Source: Desulfobacterium sp.
GTDB taxonomy: Bacteria > Desulfobacterota > Desulfobacteria > Desulfobacterales > SURF-7
Assembly (NCBI GenBank): GCA_013824585.1
Contig: PNOB01000003.1
Location: 1 to 36,759, forward strand
DNA: 36,759 nucleotides
Direction of reading: 5' to 3'
Part shown: in pieces, positions 7,509 to 15,328 of the stretch
How the letters are laid out: each line of letters begins with the position of its first letter
Position numbering within the stretch: position 1 is the stretch's first letter
Program-made: the position numbers and the translations under genes
Notes under the pieces: model-generated
The model's input: the letters and a program-made list of their open reading frames with translations, nothing else
The model's database searches: none
Told to the model about the DNA's origin: nothing

Positions 7509-9323
7509 TCAGTTTCCCGGTGTATATTGGGTAATCACACCATCAAAGGTGCCTGTAATCGTTCCTGTGATTGAGGTTTCATCTTGGCATGCAGCGTCCT
7601 GACACTGATACCCCCCCAATACATCTACATCAAAACTGCCTGTCAAACGCTCTCCATACTGGGTGCCATAAGTTTGTATGGTAACGCTTCCGGAAGTTCC
7701 GGCCATATCCGATCCGAAAGTAACTGGTTGTCCATTTGGTTTATCAATAATATCTTTACTGCTAAAGAGGACGATTGGCGTGTCGCATTGGCCGAAGCCC
7801 AGGTTCCAAGTACCTGTTCCCATGTAATTGTTCAGCACCACGGTTAAAATATCGCTGGTTGTAAAATTCATTACATTTCCGCCGGAACTGGCATAGATGG
7901 TTGGGACCATGTATTTGTTGATGCTGTCATCACACTCTCCAAGCGCAATCACCTTGAAATTAGGAGAAAATTTACCATAACCGGGAATATTTACATTTGC
8001 ACTCAGGGTTATGCCGGCTGGGCTGTTGTCCTGACATGACGCATGCGTATCGCATTGACCGTCGTAACAATCGATGAGCATGTTACAATTGTTATCCATG
8101 CCGTCTGTGCAGATCTCTGGGGCATTGGGGTGAATGGCTGCATTTTGATCATTACAGTCGCCTTGGACTTCCGAAAACCCATCCTTATCATCGTCCGTCA
8201 GTGCCCGAACAGGAACAAGCTTTACAAGGGACTGAATCGGACTATTTCCGTTGGCATCCACACAAATCGAGGTCTTCCGCAGATGGCCGTCTTCCATCAG
8301 CAGGAAGGTCCAGTCTCCTTTCGGGACATTGTAAAATGAACCGTTCTGACTCGTACCGATATAGATATCATCCGGAGTCAGATCATTTGGATTGATGGCC
8401 TGGATCTGCCGAAAATCCGGATTATCCAGTTTCAGGGAACCATCCGTATCATCGCAGCGCCTGATACCGAAAGCTTTTTTGATGGAATCGACATCGTCAT
8501 AAGTGTCATATGCCTCAATCAGAAATTTTATGGTTTTCCATTCCTGGACACCGGCGGCCCAACTGGATATGTCGGTAACACCATTGGAAATCGTTGCCTT
8601 GATTGCCTCCCCGGCAGCTTTGGGCCACTTTTGGATAATACAGGCAAGCTTTTCCGCTCTCCATTTCATGCATTCGGAAAATCTCGCATCTGTTGCAGCC
8701 GGCATTGGATTGCATTCCGGCAAACCATCACATTCATGAATAGCATCGGCAGCTCCTTTTCCTGCGGCAGCGACTGCTCCGAAAACGGACAGCAGAACAA
8801 GGGCGCCCCCTATCAGGCCGATGGACTGGGAATCCCGGATGACGACCGATGTTTCATCATTTCCGGATTCCAGTGAATCTGCGATGATTTTTTCCTGATC
8901 TTTCAATGCTTCCACGGAAAGGCTGAATGTGTCGGCCGCCGATTGAACATCATTGGCAAGCTCTGTGAGTTGAGCAATGAGATTGGCAGCCTCCTCAGGG
9001 TGTTCGTCAATATAGTCCTCGATCGCTTTCTGATTCGGGGACACTGTTCCAAATGCATCTTCAATCAGCTCCCTGCCGGACTTGAGGTCATTTTCCATTT
9101 CCACTGCACCGGATATCGCAGATTCGGCCGATCTGTTCTGACTGTCCACGGCATTTGCTACTGTCGTATTCGTGCTGGATGGAGTATTGGTGTTGTCCGT
9201 GCTATTGTCTGAACTGCTGCAACTTGATAAAAAAGGAGTGATAATAAAAAAGAAGATTATATGATAAATGAATAATTCCCGGATGACTGCATTGTTCCAA
9301 AAACGTTTGACATTTTTGTGCAT
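7509..9323 (-). CDS. Large lipoprotein with MopE-type metal-binding motif, function unknown
   Basis: A 604-residue protein. The N-terminus is a signal peptide ending in a lipobox (FLSSC, Cys35), followed by a Ser/Thr/Asn-rich linker and a helical, probably coiled region (about 60-165). A glycine/alanine-rich hydrophobic stretch at about 167-190 could insert in a membrane. Residues about 378-425 carry the DDDKDGF...GDCND...EICTDGMDNNC motif of MopE-type putative metal-binding repeats. The C-terminal 150 residues look beta-rich with paired cysteines. It is probably an exported envelope or surface protein binding Ca or Cu; no catalytic motif is seen. AAAGGAGGTG before the ATG and a near-consensus promoter suggest good expression as a single gene. 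Confidence 0.82.
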   Translation of the reverse strand: MHKNVKRFWNNAVIRELFIYHIIFFFIITPFLSSCSSSDNSTDNTNTPSSTNTTVANAVDSQNRSAESAISGAVEMENDLKSGRELIEDAFGTVSPNQKAIEDYIDEHPEEAANLIAQLTELANDVQSAADTFSLSVEALKDQEKIIADSLESGNDETSVVIRDSQSIGLIGGALVLLSVFGAVAAAGKGAADAIHECDGLPECNPMPAATDARFSECMKWRAEKLACIIQKWPKAAGEAIKATISNGVTDISSWAAGVQEWKTIKFLIEAYDTYDDVDSIKKAFGIRRCDDTDGSLKLDNPDFRQIQAINPNDLTPDDIYIGTSQNGSFYNVPKGDWTFLLMEDGHLRKTSICVDANGNSPIQSLVKLVPVRALTDDDKDGFSEVQGDCNDQNAAIHPNAPEICTDGMDNNCNMLIDCYDGQCDTHASCQDNSPAGITLSANVNIPGYGKFSPNFKVIALGECDDSINKYMVPTIYASSGGNVMNFTTSDILTVVLNNYMGTGTWNLGFGQCDTPIVLFSSKDIIDKPNGQPVTFGSDMAGTSGSVTIQTYGTQYGERLTGSFDVDVLGGYQCQDAACQDETSITGTITGTFDGVITQYTPGN

Positions 9324-9364
9324 ATTGCACCTCCTTTTGAGAAGAACTCGGTTTTCATGTGTAT

Positions 9365-9393
9365 TTTATATTTGAGATTCAATTGTGTGTCAA
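9365..9393 (-). promoter_or_regulatory. Strong sigma70-type promoter of the lipoprotein gene
   Basis: On the minus strand TTGACA and TATAAA are exactly 17 bases apart, about 42 bases upstream of the ATG, which itself has a near-perfect ribosome site. Confidence 0.8.
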
Positions 9394-9466
9394 GAAATTG
9401 AAATTCATCTTATTGGGTCAGGTCAAAAATCGAAATATGATCATGTTTTTTTAAAAAATGCTTGAT

Positions 9467-9489
9467 TTTTAATGATACTATCATTAAAA
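9467..9489. promoter_or_regulatory. Perfect 10-bp inverted repeat upstream of the DUF4143 ATPase
   Basis: TTTTAATGAT and ATCATTAAAA are separated by three bases, ending nine bases before ATG 9499. The position suits an operator or a hairpin covering the ribosome binding site. It also supports starting the ATPase at 9499 and not at ATG 9472, which lies inside the repeat. Confidence 0.6.
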
Positions 9490-9498
9490 TTCGATATT

Positions 9499-10752
9499 AT
9501 GTATCATCAAAGAATCCTCACCAACAGACTCGAAAGGCTTTTTTCGGTTTTTCCCCTGGTTGTCGTCAGCGGTGCCCGGCAGGTTGGCAAGAGCACACTG
9601 CTGGCCAATACTCTTGGCAGGGAAATGGACATGGTTGTCTTTGATCCGGTTATCGATATCGAAAATGCCCGACAGGATCCCGAGCTTTTTCTGAACAATC
9701 GTCCTCCTCCAGTCATTCTCGATGAAATCCAGTATTCTCCGGAGCTGGTGGCTGCCATAAAACGGAGGGTTGACCGGGAGTGCAAGCCTGGGCAATATGT
9801 CCTCACCGGATCTCAACAGTGGGGGGTGTTGCGGTCCATCTCGGAAAGTCTTGCGGGCAGGGCCGTTTTTCTTGATCTTGATGGTTTTACACTTTCGGAA
9901 ACAGTGAATCAGAGTGGTCACGAACCATGGCTTGAACAGTGGCTGACTGATCCCCTTGCCCTGGTCAAATCAAAATCAGGCCGCCTGCCGATAAAAAGAA
10001 CCCTTTATGAACAGCTTTGGCGAGGCTTCCTTCCGGATGCACAATTTATCCCCCTGGACACGATCCCTGCTTTTTATCAGGCTTATCAACGGACGTATAT
10101 TGAACGGGATGTTCGTCTGCTGGCAGATGTATCAGACTGGCAGTTGTTTGGCCGTTTTTTGCGATTAACAGCAGCCCTCACAGCTCAGGAGATCAATCAC
10201 AGCGAGATAGGCAGGGAGCTGGGAATTACCCCGCAAACAGCAGGACGCTGGCTTGATATTTTAAAAGCAACATTTCAGTGGTTTGAACTTCCGGCTTTTT
10301 CCGGAAATGCGGTAAAAAAAGTCAGCGGCAAACCCAAAGGATATATTTCCGATACTGGCCTTGCCTGCGCTGCACAGGCAATTTCATCGCCTACTGCTAT
10401 CGGCGGACACCCATTATGGGGCGCATTATTCGAGACCGCTTCCGTAGCGGAAATTAAAAAACAGTGCTCTTTTTTGTCGCCGTCCCCCAGGATGTATCAC
10501 TGGCGAGCCTATGGCGGTGCTGAAGTGGATATTTTACTGGAATATAACGGCAAATTCTACCCAATCGAAATCAAGGCCAAGACCAATCCAAGCCGCCGGG
10601 ATACCTCCGGGATTTCTGCTTTTCGGGCCGGATATCCAAATCTTTCCATTGAAAAAGGACTGATTCTGGCGCCGGTGGAAAGGGTATTGCAGATTTCAGA
10701 GAATGATTTTTCCTTACCATGGGATATCATGACGGAAACAGCAGAAGTTTGA
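9499..10752 (+). CDS. AAA ATPase with DUF4143 domain
   Basis: About 417 residues. An N-terminal P-loop (SGARQVGKST) and Walker B (VILDEIQY) form the AAA_14-type ATPase. A central helix-turn-helix-like segment (EIGRELGITPQTAGRWLDIL) and a C-terminal DUF4143 follow, the latter with a nuclease-fold-like signature AEVDILLE...PIEIKA (D-x(n)-E-x-K). Such ATPases are common, often duplicated and mobile among anaerobes; their role is not established, with defence or toxin-like functions suggested. The gene stands alone on the plus strand between minus-strand blocks, as expected of an insertion. ATG 9472 would add nine residues; 9499 fits the family start better. Confidence 0.88.
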   Translation: MYHQRILTNRLERLFSVFPLVVVSGARQVGKSTLLANTLGREMDMVVFDPVIDIENARQDPELFLNNRPPPVILDEIQYSPELVAAIKRRVDRECKPGQYVLTGSQQWGVLRSISESLAGRAVFLDLDGFTLSETVNQSGHEPWLEQWLTDPLALVKSKSGRLPIKRTLYEQLWRGFLPDAQFIPLDTIPAFYQAYQRTYIERDVRLLADVSDWQLFGRFLRLTAALTAQEINHSEIGRELGITPQTAGRWLDILKATFQWFELPAFSGNAVKKVSGKPKGYISDTGLACAAQAISSPTAIGGHPLWGALFETASVAEIKKQCSFLSPSPRMYHWRAYGGAEVDILLEYNGKFYPIEIKAKTNPSRRDTSGISAFRAGYPNLSIEKGLILAPVERVLQISENDFSLPWDIMTETAEV

Positions 10753-10808
10753 CTAAGGTTCTGATTGACTCAATCTAGTTAAAGTCCGATTTAATATTTT
10801 TAAAGGAT

Positions 10809-10837
10809 GCCATCAACGCATGGCTTGCAGTTTTTTT
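10809..10837 (+). terminator. Possible terminator after the DUF4143 ATPase
   Basis: GCCAT and ATGGC, six bases apart, are followed after six bases by a run of seven T. The stem is short. It lies between the convergent ATPase and oleD genes. Confidence 0.4.
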
Positions 10838-10866
10838 ACAAGAGTATTGTTTGTACTTCCTTCAAG

Positions 10867-11883
10867 CTATTCAACCAATATCGGATTTTGAACCAGCCAT
10901 TCTTTCAGGCGTTTGAATCCTTCTTCGGTGGAAATTTGAGGTGAATATCCCAGATCTTTCTTGGCAGCGCTGATATCAAACCAGTGAGATGTTCCCAGTT
11001 CGTTTGCCACGAATCGGGTCATTTTCGGCTCTCCGGGAATCCGGAAAACAGTGTATACAAACTCAAGGATTGCTCCAATGGTCCAAACCACCTTGACCGG
11101 GAGGGTTTTGGTAATCGGTGGCAAATCGGCGGCATTCAGGATTCCATTGATCATGTCCCACATGGGGATTGGTTTGTCCTGACTGATAAAATAGACCTTC
11201 CCGGAAAGCGACGGGTTTTCTTCCAGCTTTTTTGCAGCCAGAATATGGGCATCAGCGGCATTGTCAATATAGATGGTGTCCACCAGGTTGTTCCGGTTTC
11301 CCACACGGACCAGTTTTCTGGAACGCTGAATGACCCGCGGGACAAGATGTGGATCACCTGGTCCCCATATCAGGTGGGGACGAAGGATGATTGTATTCAA
11401 TCCCTGTTTTGCAGCTTCACGAACCTCTTTTTCCGCAATGGTTTTGGTTCGGGTATAATGGGTATGGGATTCTTCCGGATAGGGGAGGGATTCATTTACT
11501 CCTTCCATATCTTCACCAGTGAAGATAACACTGGGTGAACTGGTATAGATCAAATTTTTGATATTATTCTTTTTACAGGCATGGATTACGTTTCGGGTAC
11601 CCAGAACATTGGGTTTGAAATATTCATCATAGGTTCCCCAAACCCCTGGTTTTGCGGCAACATGATAAACAATATCCATTCCGGATAATGCATTTTCAAC
11701 TGCGTTTTTGTCGGAAAGATCCCCCTGAATCTGCTGAACACCCAAGGCATCAAGATCAGGATAGGAATGGCGGGAAAAATTCCATACCTGTTGACCTTGT
11801 TCAACCAGTTTCCGGATAATGGCTTTGCCTAAAAAGCCGCCTCCGCCGGTTACCAGCACTTTTTTTGGATACATGCTGTCCAT
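10867..11883 (-). CDS. oleD: NAD(P)-dependent 2-alkyl-3-oxoalkanoate reductase, OleD-like
   Basis: A 338-residue short-chain dehydrogenase/epimerase of the 3-beta-HSD type. It has the nucleotide-binding TGGGGFLG (12-19), YTSSPSV, the catalytic Y143-xxx-K147, and LRPHLIWGPGDPHLVPR, a stretch highly typical of OleD. In olefin biosynthesis OleD reduces the OleA product, a 2-alkyl-3-ketoacid, to the beta-hydroxy acid. TTAGGAG six bases before the ATG fixes the start. It is last in the order oleB - coiled coil - oleC - oleD, 133 bases after oleC. Homologous sterol dehydrogenases look similar, but the neighbours settle the call. Confidence 0.87.
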   Translation of the reverse strand: MDSMYPKKVLVTGGGGFLGKAIIRKLVEQGQQVWNFSRHSYPDLDALGVQQIQGDLSDKNAVENALSGMDIVYHVAAKPGVWGTYDEYFKPNVLGTRNVIHACKKNNIKNLIYTSSPSVIFTGEDMEGVNESLPYPEESHTHYTRTKTIAEKEVREAAKQGLNTIILRPHLIWGPGDPHLVPRVIQRSRKLVRVGNRNNLVDTIYIDNAADAHILAAKKLEENPSLSGKVYFISQDKPIPMWDMINGILNAADLPPITKTLPVKVVWTIGAILEFVYTVFRIPGEPKMTRFVANELGTSHWFDISAAKKDLGYSPQISTEEGFKRLKEWLVQNPILVE

Positions 11884-11900
11884 TTTATCTCCTAATGCTA

Positions 11901-11937
11901 AATTGATAATTAGTCATTAACAATTGTTAATTGATAA
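11901..11937. repeat. Palindrome flanked by direct repeats in the oleC-oleD gap
   Basis: TTAACAATTGTTAA (11917-11930) is a perfect 14-bp palindrome. AATTGATAA occurs once on each side, at 11901-11909 and again at 11929-11937. The sequence lies just upstream of the oleD ribosome site and could be an operator, a processing site, or a small intergenic repeat. Confidence 0.5.
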
Positions 11938-12016
11938 GTCAGCGTTTATGCCCCTTCAGCTAATGCCAAATGCCACCAAGGGGAATGAACAATGACCGGG
12001 AGTTTTTGTAAAACAA

Positions 12017-13675
12017 TTATTTCAATTGCTCTTCCGCCCAGATGGCCAGTTCTTCCCGGATAATTTTTGTATGATGCAGGTCATCCACTGGAAGTACATT
12101 GTGAAACAGGATTGTTTTAATGTTCTGAGTGATTACATTTTTTTCTGCCAAAGCCAGAAGCTCCATTTCAATACGGTTTTGTTCAAGATTGTGGCTCTCT
12201 TCCAGTTCGACGCAAATCACCGGTGTTTTGTTTTCCTCTGACCCGATACCGACAAGTGCGCTTCGATAAACATCCGGGTGGGTATTGAAGATCGCTTCAC
12301 AGGGAATCGAATAAAATGTTCCCTGTTCTGTAATGACTCGATGGCTCTTCCTGCCGCAGAACCAGTAACGATTGTTCTTGTCCATCCATCCAAGGTCACC
12401 CATCCGGTGCCATGTTTCACTGTTTTCCTTTATTTTTTGCAGGGTGTCATGTTCACTGTTTTCCAGATAATTTCTGGATACAAGATCGCCCTTGACAATA
12501 AATTCACCAATCTCGCCATGTGGAAGCAGCAGATCATCGGAGAAAATGGATACAGGGGAATCTGTGATCTGAATCAGACGGACGTCAATCTCTTTGATCG
12601 GACGGCCAATACAGTTTCCATATCCTTTTTCACTCAAGCCTTTTGTCTCGGAAAGGATTTCGTTGCTGCCAATGGACAGGATCGGCATGGCTTCTGTCGA
12701 ACCATAGGAAGTATGAACTTCAGCGGTTCCGGATAACATTTTAGCAAATCGCTCAACGCGTGAAGGCTGAAACGGCGCACCAACGGAAATAACTCTTTTC
12801 AGGGAAGAAAGCATAATCCTGTTATTTTGCCCATATCGCCCCACCAGGTCTAACAGGGCAGGGGAGGTGATCATGTTGGTAACACCCTGGTCAAAGATCG
12901 TCTCAATGATGTTCTGCGGGTTCACAAGGGCCAGGTGTGCAGGATCCATATCCGGAATAACCGAAGTCATGCCAAGAGCCGGGCCAAAAAGAGCAAATGA
13001 AGAAAGTGTCGCGAGATCGATTTCATCGGATGAAATATCAAACTGGTCTTTGATTTGCCGGAATTGGGCAGTCAGATTGCCATGGGTATATACCACCGCC
13101 TTGGCTGGTCCGGTGTTCCCGGGGGTGAACAGAATTGCGGCAGTATCATCTGCCTGTGTATCGGCAATAGCAGGTGTGATCCACGGAACTTTTCGAATGT
13201 CTTCCATAGTCATCCCGCCCCAGAACAGACGCTGGCCAGTCGTGATAAAGGTTTTCACACTTTTAAAAAGATCCGGGCGTAATATTTTGAGGATCCGGGT
13301 CCAGGGAACTCCGATAAAGGCTTCGGGCCTTGTTTCCTTCACGCAGCGAAGCAGAGGGGTGATTCCCATGCCAGGATCAACCAGAACCGGAATCGCACCG
13401 ATCTTCAAGAGGGCAAAGGCAAGTGAGAAAAAATCAAGGCATGGCTTTATCATGAGAATGGTTTTTGTATTGCGAACAACACCTGCTTTTTCAAGGCCGG
13501 CAGCCATACAGTCCGATTCCTGTTCCAGTTGACGAAAAGTGAAATGGGAATAAGTCAGACGACCATTTTGATTCCTGGATTCAGGATATACAACAGCTCG
13601 TTTATACGGGTCTTTTTTTGCCGTCTCCGTCACACCGGAGGAGACATTGACAATTGTTTCGTTTGATAGGGTCAC
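12017..13675 (-). CDS. oleC: AMP-dependent beta-lactone synthetase, OleC-like
   Basis: A 552-residue adenylate-forming enzyme. The fold motifs are present: YGSTEAMPI (A5), GDLGWMDKNNRYWFCGRKSHRV (A7-A8) and PCEAIFNTHPDVYRSALVG, the last two being typical of OleC. In known systems OleC uses ATP to close a syn/anti beta-hydroxy acid into a beta-lactone. The phosphate-binding loop at 184-193 reads TPGNTGPAKA where the family has TSGSTGxxKG, so several small residues are replaced while the lysine remains. The start is GTG 13675, overlapping the stop of the upstream coiled-coil gene as GTGA, so the two are probably translationally coupled. A plain long-chain acyl ligase is less likely given OleB and OleD on either side. 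Confidence 0.85.
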   Translation of the reverse strand: MTLSNETIVNVSSGVTETAKKDPYKRAVVYPESRNQNGRLTYSHFTFRQLEQESDCMAAGLEKAGVVRNTKTILMIKPCLDFFSLAFALLKIGAIPVLVDPGMGITPLLRCVKETRPEAFIGVPWTRILKILRPDLFKSVKTFITTGQRLFWGGMTMEDIRKVPWITPAIADTQADDTAAILFTPGNTGPAKAVVYTHGNLTAQFRQIKDQFDISSDEIDLATLSSFALFGPALGMTSVIPDMDPAHLALVNPQNIIETIFDQGVTNMITSPALLDLVGRYGQNNRIMLSSLKRVISVGAPFQPSRVERFAKMLSGTAEVHTSYGSTEAMPILSIGSNEILSETKGLSEKGYGNCIGRPIKEIDVRLIQITDSPVSIFSDDLLLPHGEIGEFIVKGDLVSRNYLENSEHDTLQKIKENSETWHRMGDLGWMDKNNRYWFCGRKSHRVITEQGTFYSIPCEAIFNTHPDVYRSALVGIGSEENKTPVICVELEESHNLEQNRIEMELLALAEKNVITQNIKTILFHNVLPVDDLHHTKIIREELAIWAEEQLK

Positions 13676-14232
13676 TTTGAAATTTTTTCTTTTATTTTTT
13701 GGATAAAACTTTTTTCTTCGGTATTTTTCAGTCGAACAGTCTGTTTTTTTGATGTTTCAAGGGCTTCGGTTGCTGAAGCCAGCAACTCTTCCTTTTTGGA
13801 TGCCAGAAGTTCCGTTCCTTTTTCCGTGTTAACCGTGTACGCGACAAACAGGGGTTCGATGTTTTTTTCCAGATTTTCAATTAGTGTCTGAAGATCTTTT
13901 TGGGTTTTACTCCACATTTTTTTTTCATCCTGAACAATTTTTTTCTGTTTCGGATACTCATTTTCTATTATTTCAAGACGCTTCAATTCCTTTTCAATCA
14001 TAACAATTTCGTGGTTGAGTTCGAAAAGAGAGTTATAAACATCGGGCATGGATTGATGGACAAAGGCGATGGTTTCCTCCTGGAGATGGATATTTGCCAT
14101 TTCATTGTCAGAAGTCTTTTCTGCATTCAAAAATTTATAGGCAAAAAATCCTCCTGCTGCAACAGCTATTGTAATCATCAACAGCAGAATGAAAAGCAGT
14201 TTTCCTGAGTTATTGTATTTATTTTTCATCAT
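13672..14232 (-). CDS. Membrane-anchored coiled-coil protein of unknown function within the ole cluster
   Basis: I do not recognise this family. The 186-residue product has a short basic N-terminus, one hydrophobic helix (about 12-34; LLFILLLMITIAVAAGGFF) and then a long, charged helical region with heptad-like spacing (LNHEIVMIEKELKRLEIIE) and a lysine-rich tail. It is probably anchored in the inner membrane by its N-terminus. It lies 49 bases after oleB and overlaps oleC by four bases (GTGA), so it is co-transcribed and probably coupled to oleC. No good ribosome site is seen before its ATG. A scaffold or membrane tether for the OleBCD enzymes is a reasonable but untested idea. Confidence 0.75.
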   Translation of the reverse strand: MMKNKYNNSGKLLFILLLMITIAVAAGGFFAYKFLNAEKTSDNEMANIHLQEETIAFVHQSMPDVYNSLFELNHEIVMIEKELKRLEIIENEYPKQKKIVQDEKKMWSKTQKDLQTLIENLEKNIEPLFVAYTVNTEKGTELLASKKEELLASATEALETSKKQTVRLKNTEEKSFIQKIKEKISK

Positions 14233-14281
14233 CGATACATTGCAATCGTTTTATGTGCCTAAAAAGACAGACCAACCTATT

Positions 14282-15193
14282 TTATATTGGATGAGATTTT
14301 AAGAAATTTTGAACAATCGGCAGAATTTTATCCGGTACATCCTCCAGCAGATAGTGTCCGGCATCTGAAAAAAGATGGTATTCTGCATCTGGAAATCTTC
14401 GCCTCCATTCTTCAAAAAATGCGATTGTAAAAACAAAATCGTGTTTCCCCCAGCAGATCAGCTTGGGGATGTCCGAAAGCCTGTGAAGATTCTGATCCAC
14501 ATATTGCCCTAAATTATAACTGGGATCGCCTGGCTTTACAGGAATATCCTGAACAAACTTCAATGTTGCGATCCGGTTTTCCCATGAGTTGTAAGGGGCA
14601 ATCAGACCAGCTTTGACATCTTTTGTCAGACGTTTGTATGGAGCCATATACAGGGCAGCCCTTGAGAACAGATTAAACCCCTTTACCCCGATCGTGGCAA
14701 ACGGGGCGATATGGCGTATCAACCAGAGACGCAGCGGAAGCCCTTTTCCGCCAGGGGTAAAAAAACCGGCAGTGTTGGTAATCACGATTCGTTTAACTTT
14801 TGTAAGATTCCTCAATGCAAAGGCAAGGCCGATCATCCCGCCCCAGTCGTGAAGAACCAGTGTGATGCGGCTTTTTATATCAACATGATCCAGCAATGCC
14901 TCCAGATCCTCGACCCGGCTTTGGTATCGGTAATCATACTGGTTCTCAGATGGCTTGTCCGAAAGACCGCAACCAATGTGATCCGGCACAATGGTTCGAT
15001 AGCCGGAAGACAATCCTTTCACAAGGCTTCGATAATAAAATGACCAGGTAGGGTTTCCATGCAGCATGACCACAGGATCACCGGAACCTTCATCAAGGTA
15101 ATGCATCTGCATACCGTTTCTGTTCATAAAATGGGATTGAAACGGGTAGAGGTGCTGAAAAGGCGTAATATCAATTGGTTTACTGTTTTTCAT
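14282..15193 (-). CDS. oleB: Alpha/beta hydrolase, OleB-like beta-lactone decarboxylase
   Basis: The 303-residue protein is of the haloalkane-dehalogenase-like alpha/beta hydrolase group. It shows HGNPTW (45-50) for the oxyanion hole, an aspartate nucleophile in VLHDWGGM (Asp116), an acidic residue in GKHDFVF and the catalytic histidine in DAGHYLLED. OleB in olefin biosynthesis removes CO2 from a beta-lactone to yield a cis-olefin; dehalogenases share the residues, so sequence alone does not separate them. The adjacent oleC and oleD make OleB the better call. It starts the cluster, 136 bases after the topA stop, where OleA would be expected but is not found. Confidence 0.85.
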   Translation of the reverse strand: MKNSKPIDITPFQHLYPFQSHFMNRNGMQMHYLDEGSGDPVVMLHGNPTWSFYYRSLVKGLSSGYRTIVPDHIGCGLSDKPSENQYDYRYQSRVEDLEALLDHVDIKSRITLVLHDWGGMIGLAFALRNLTKVKRIVITNTAGFFTPGGKGLPLRLWLIRHIAPFATIGVKGFNLFSRAALYMAPYKRLTKDVKAGLIAPYNSWENRIATLKFVQDIPVKPGDPSYNLGQYVDQNLHRLSDIPKLICWGKHDFVFTIAFFEEWRRRFPDAEYHLFSDAGHYLLEDVPDKILPIVQNFLKSHPI

Positions 15194-15283
15194 TCTTGTC
15201 TGATACCTGAGTAGAGGGTTTTTTCAAAGCGATTTCCGGATGAATTGGCCGTCTTTGATTCAATTACGATAAAGATAAGGACT

Positions 15284-15312
15284 TCTATAGCTTACAAGCC
15301 TCTATAAAGCAA
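15284..15312 (-). promoter_or_regulatory. Possible promoter of the ole genes
   Basis: On the minus strand TTGCTT and TATAGA are 17 bases apart in the topA-oleB gap, about 90 bases before oleB. A rough palindrome (CTATAGCTTAC...CTCTATA) overlaps it. The match to consensus is moderate. Confidence 0.4.
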
Positions 15313-15328
15313 GGGAATGTATTTTTCA

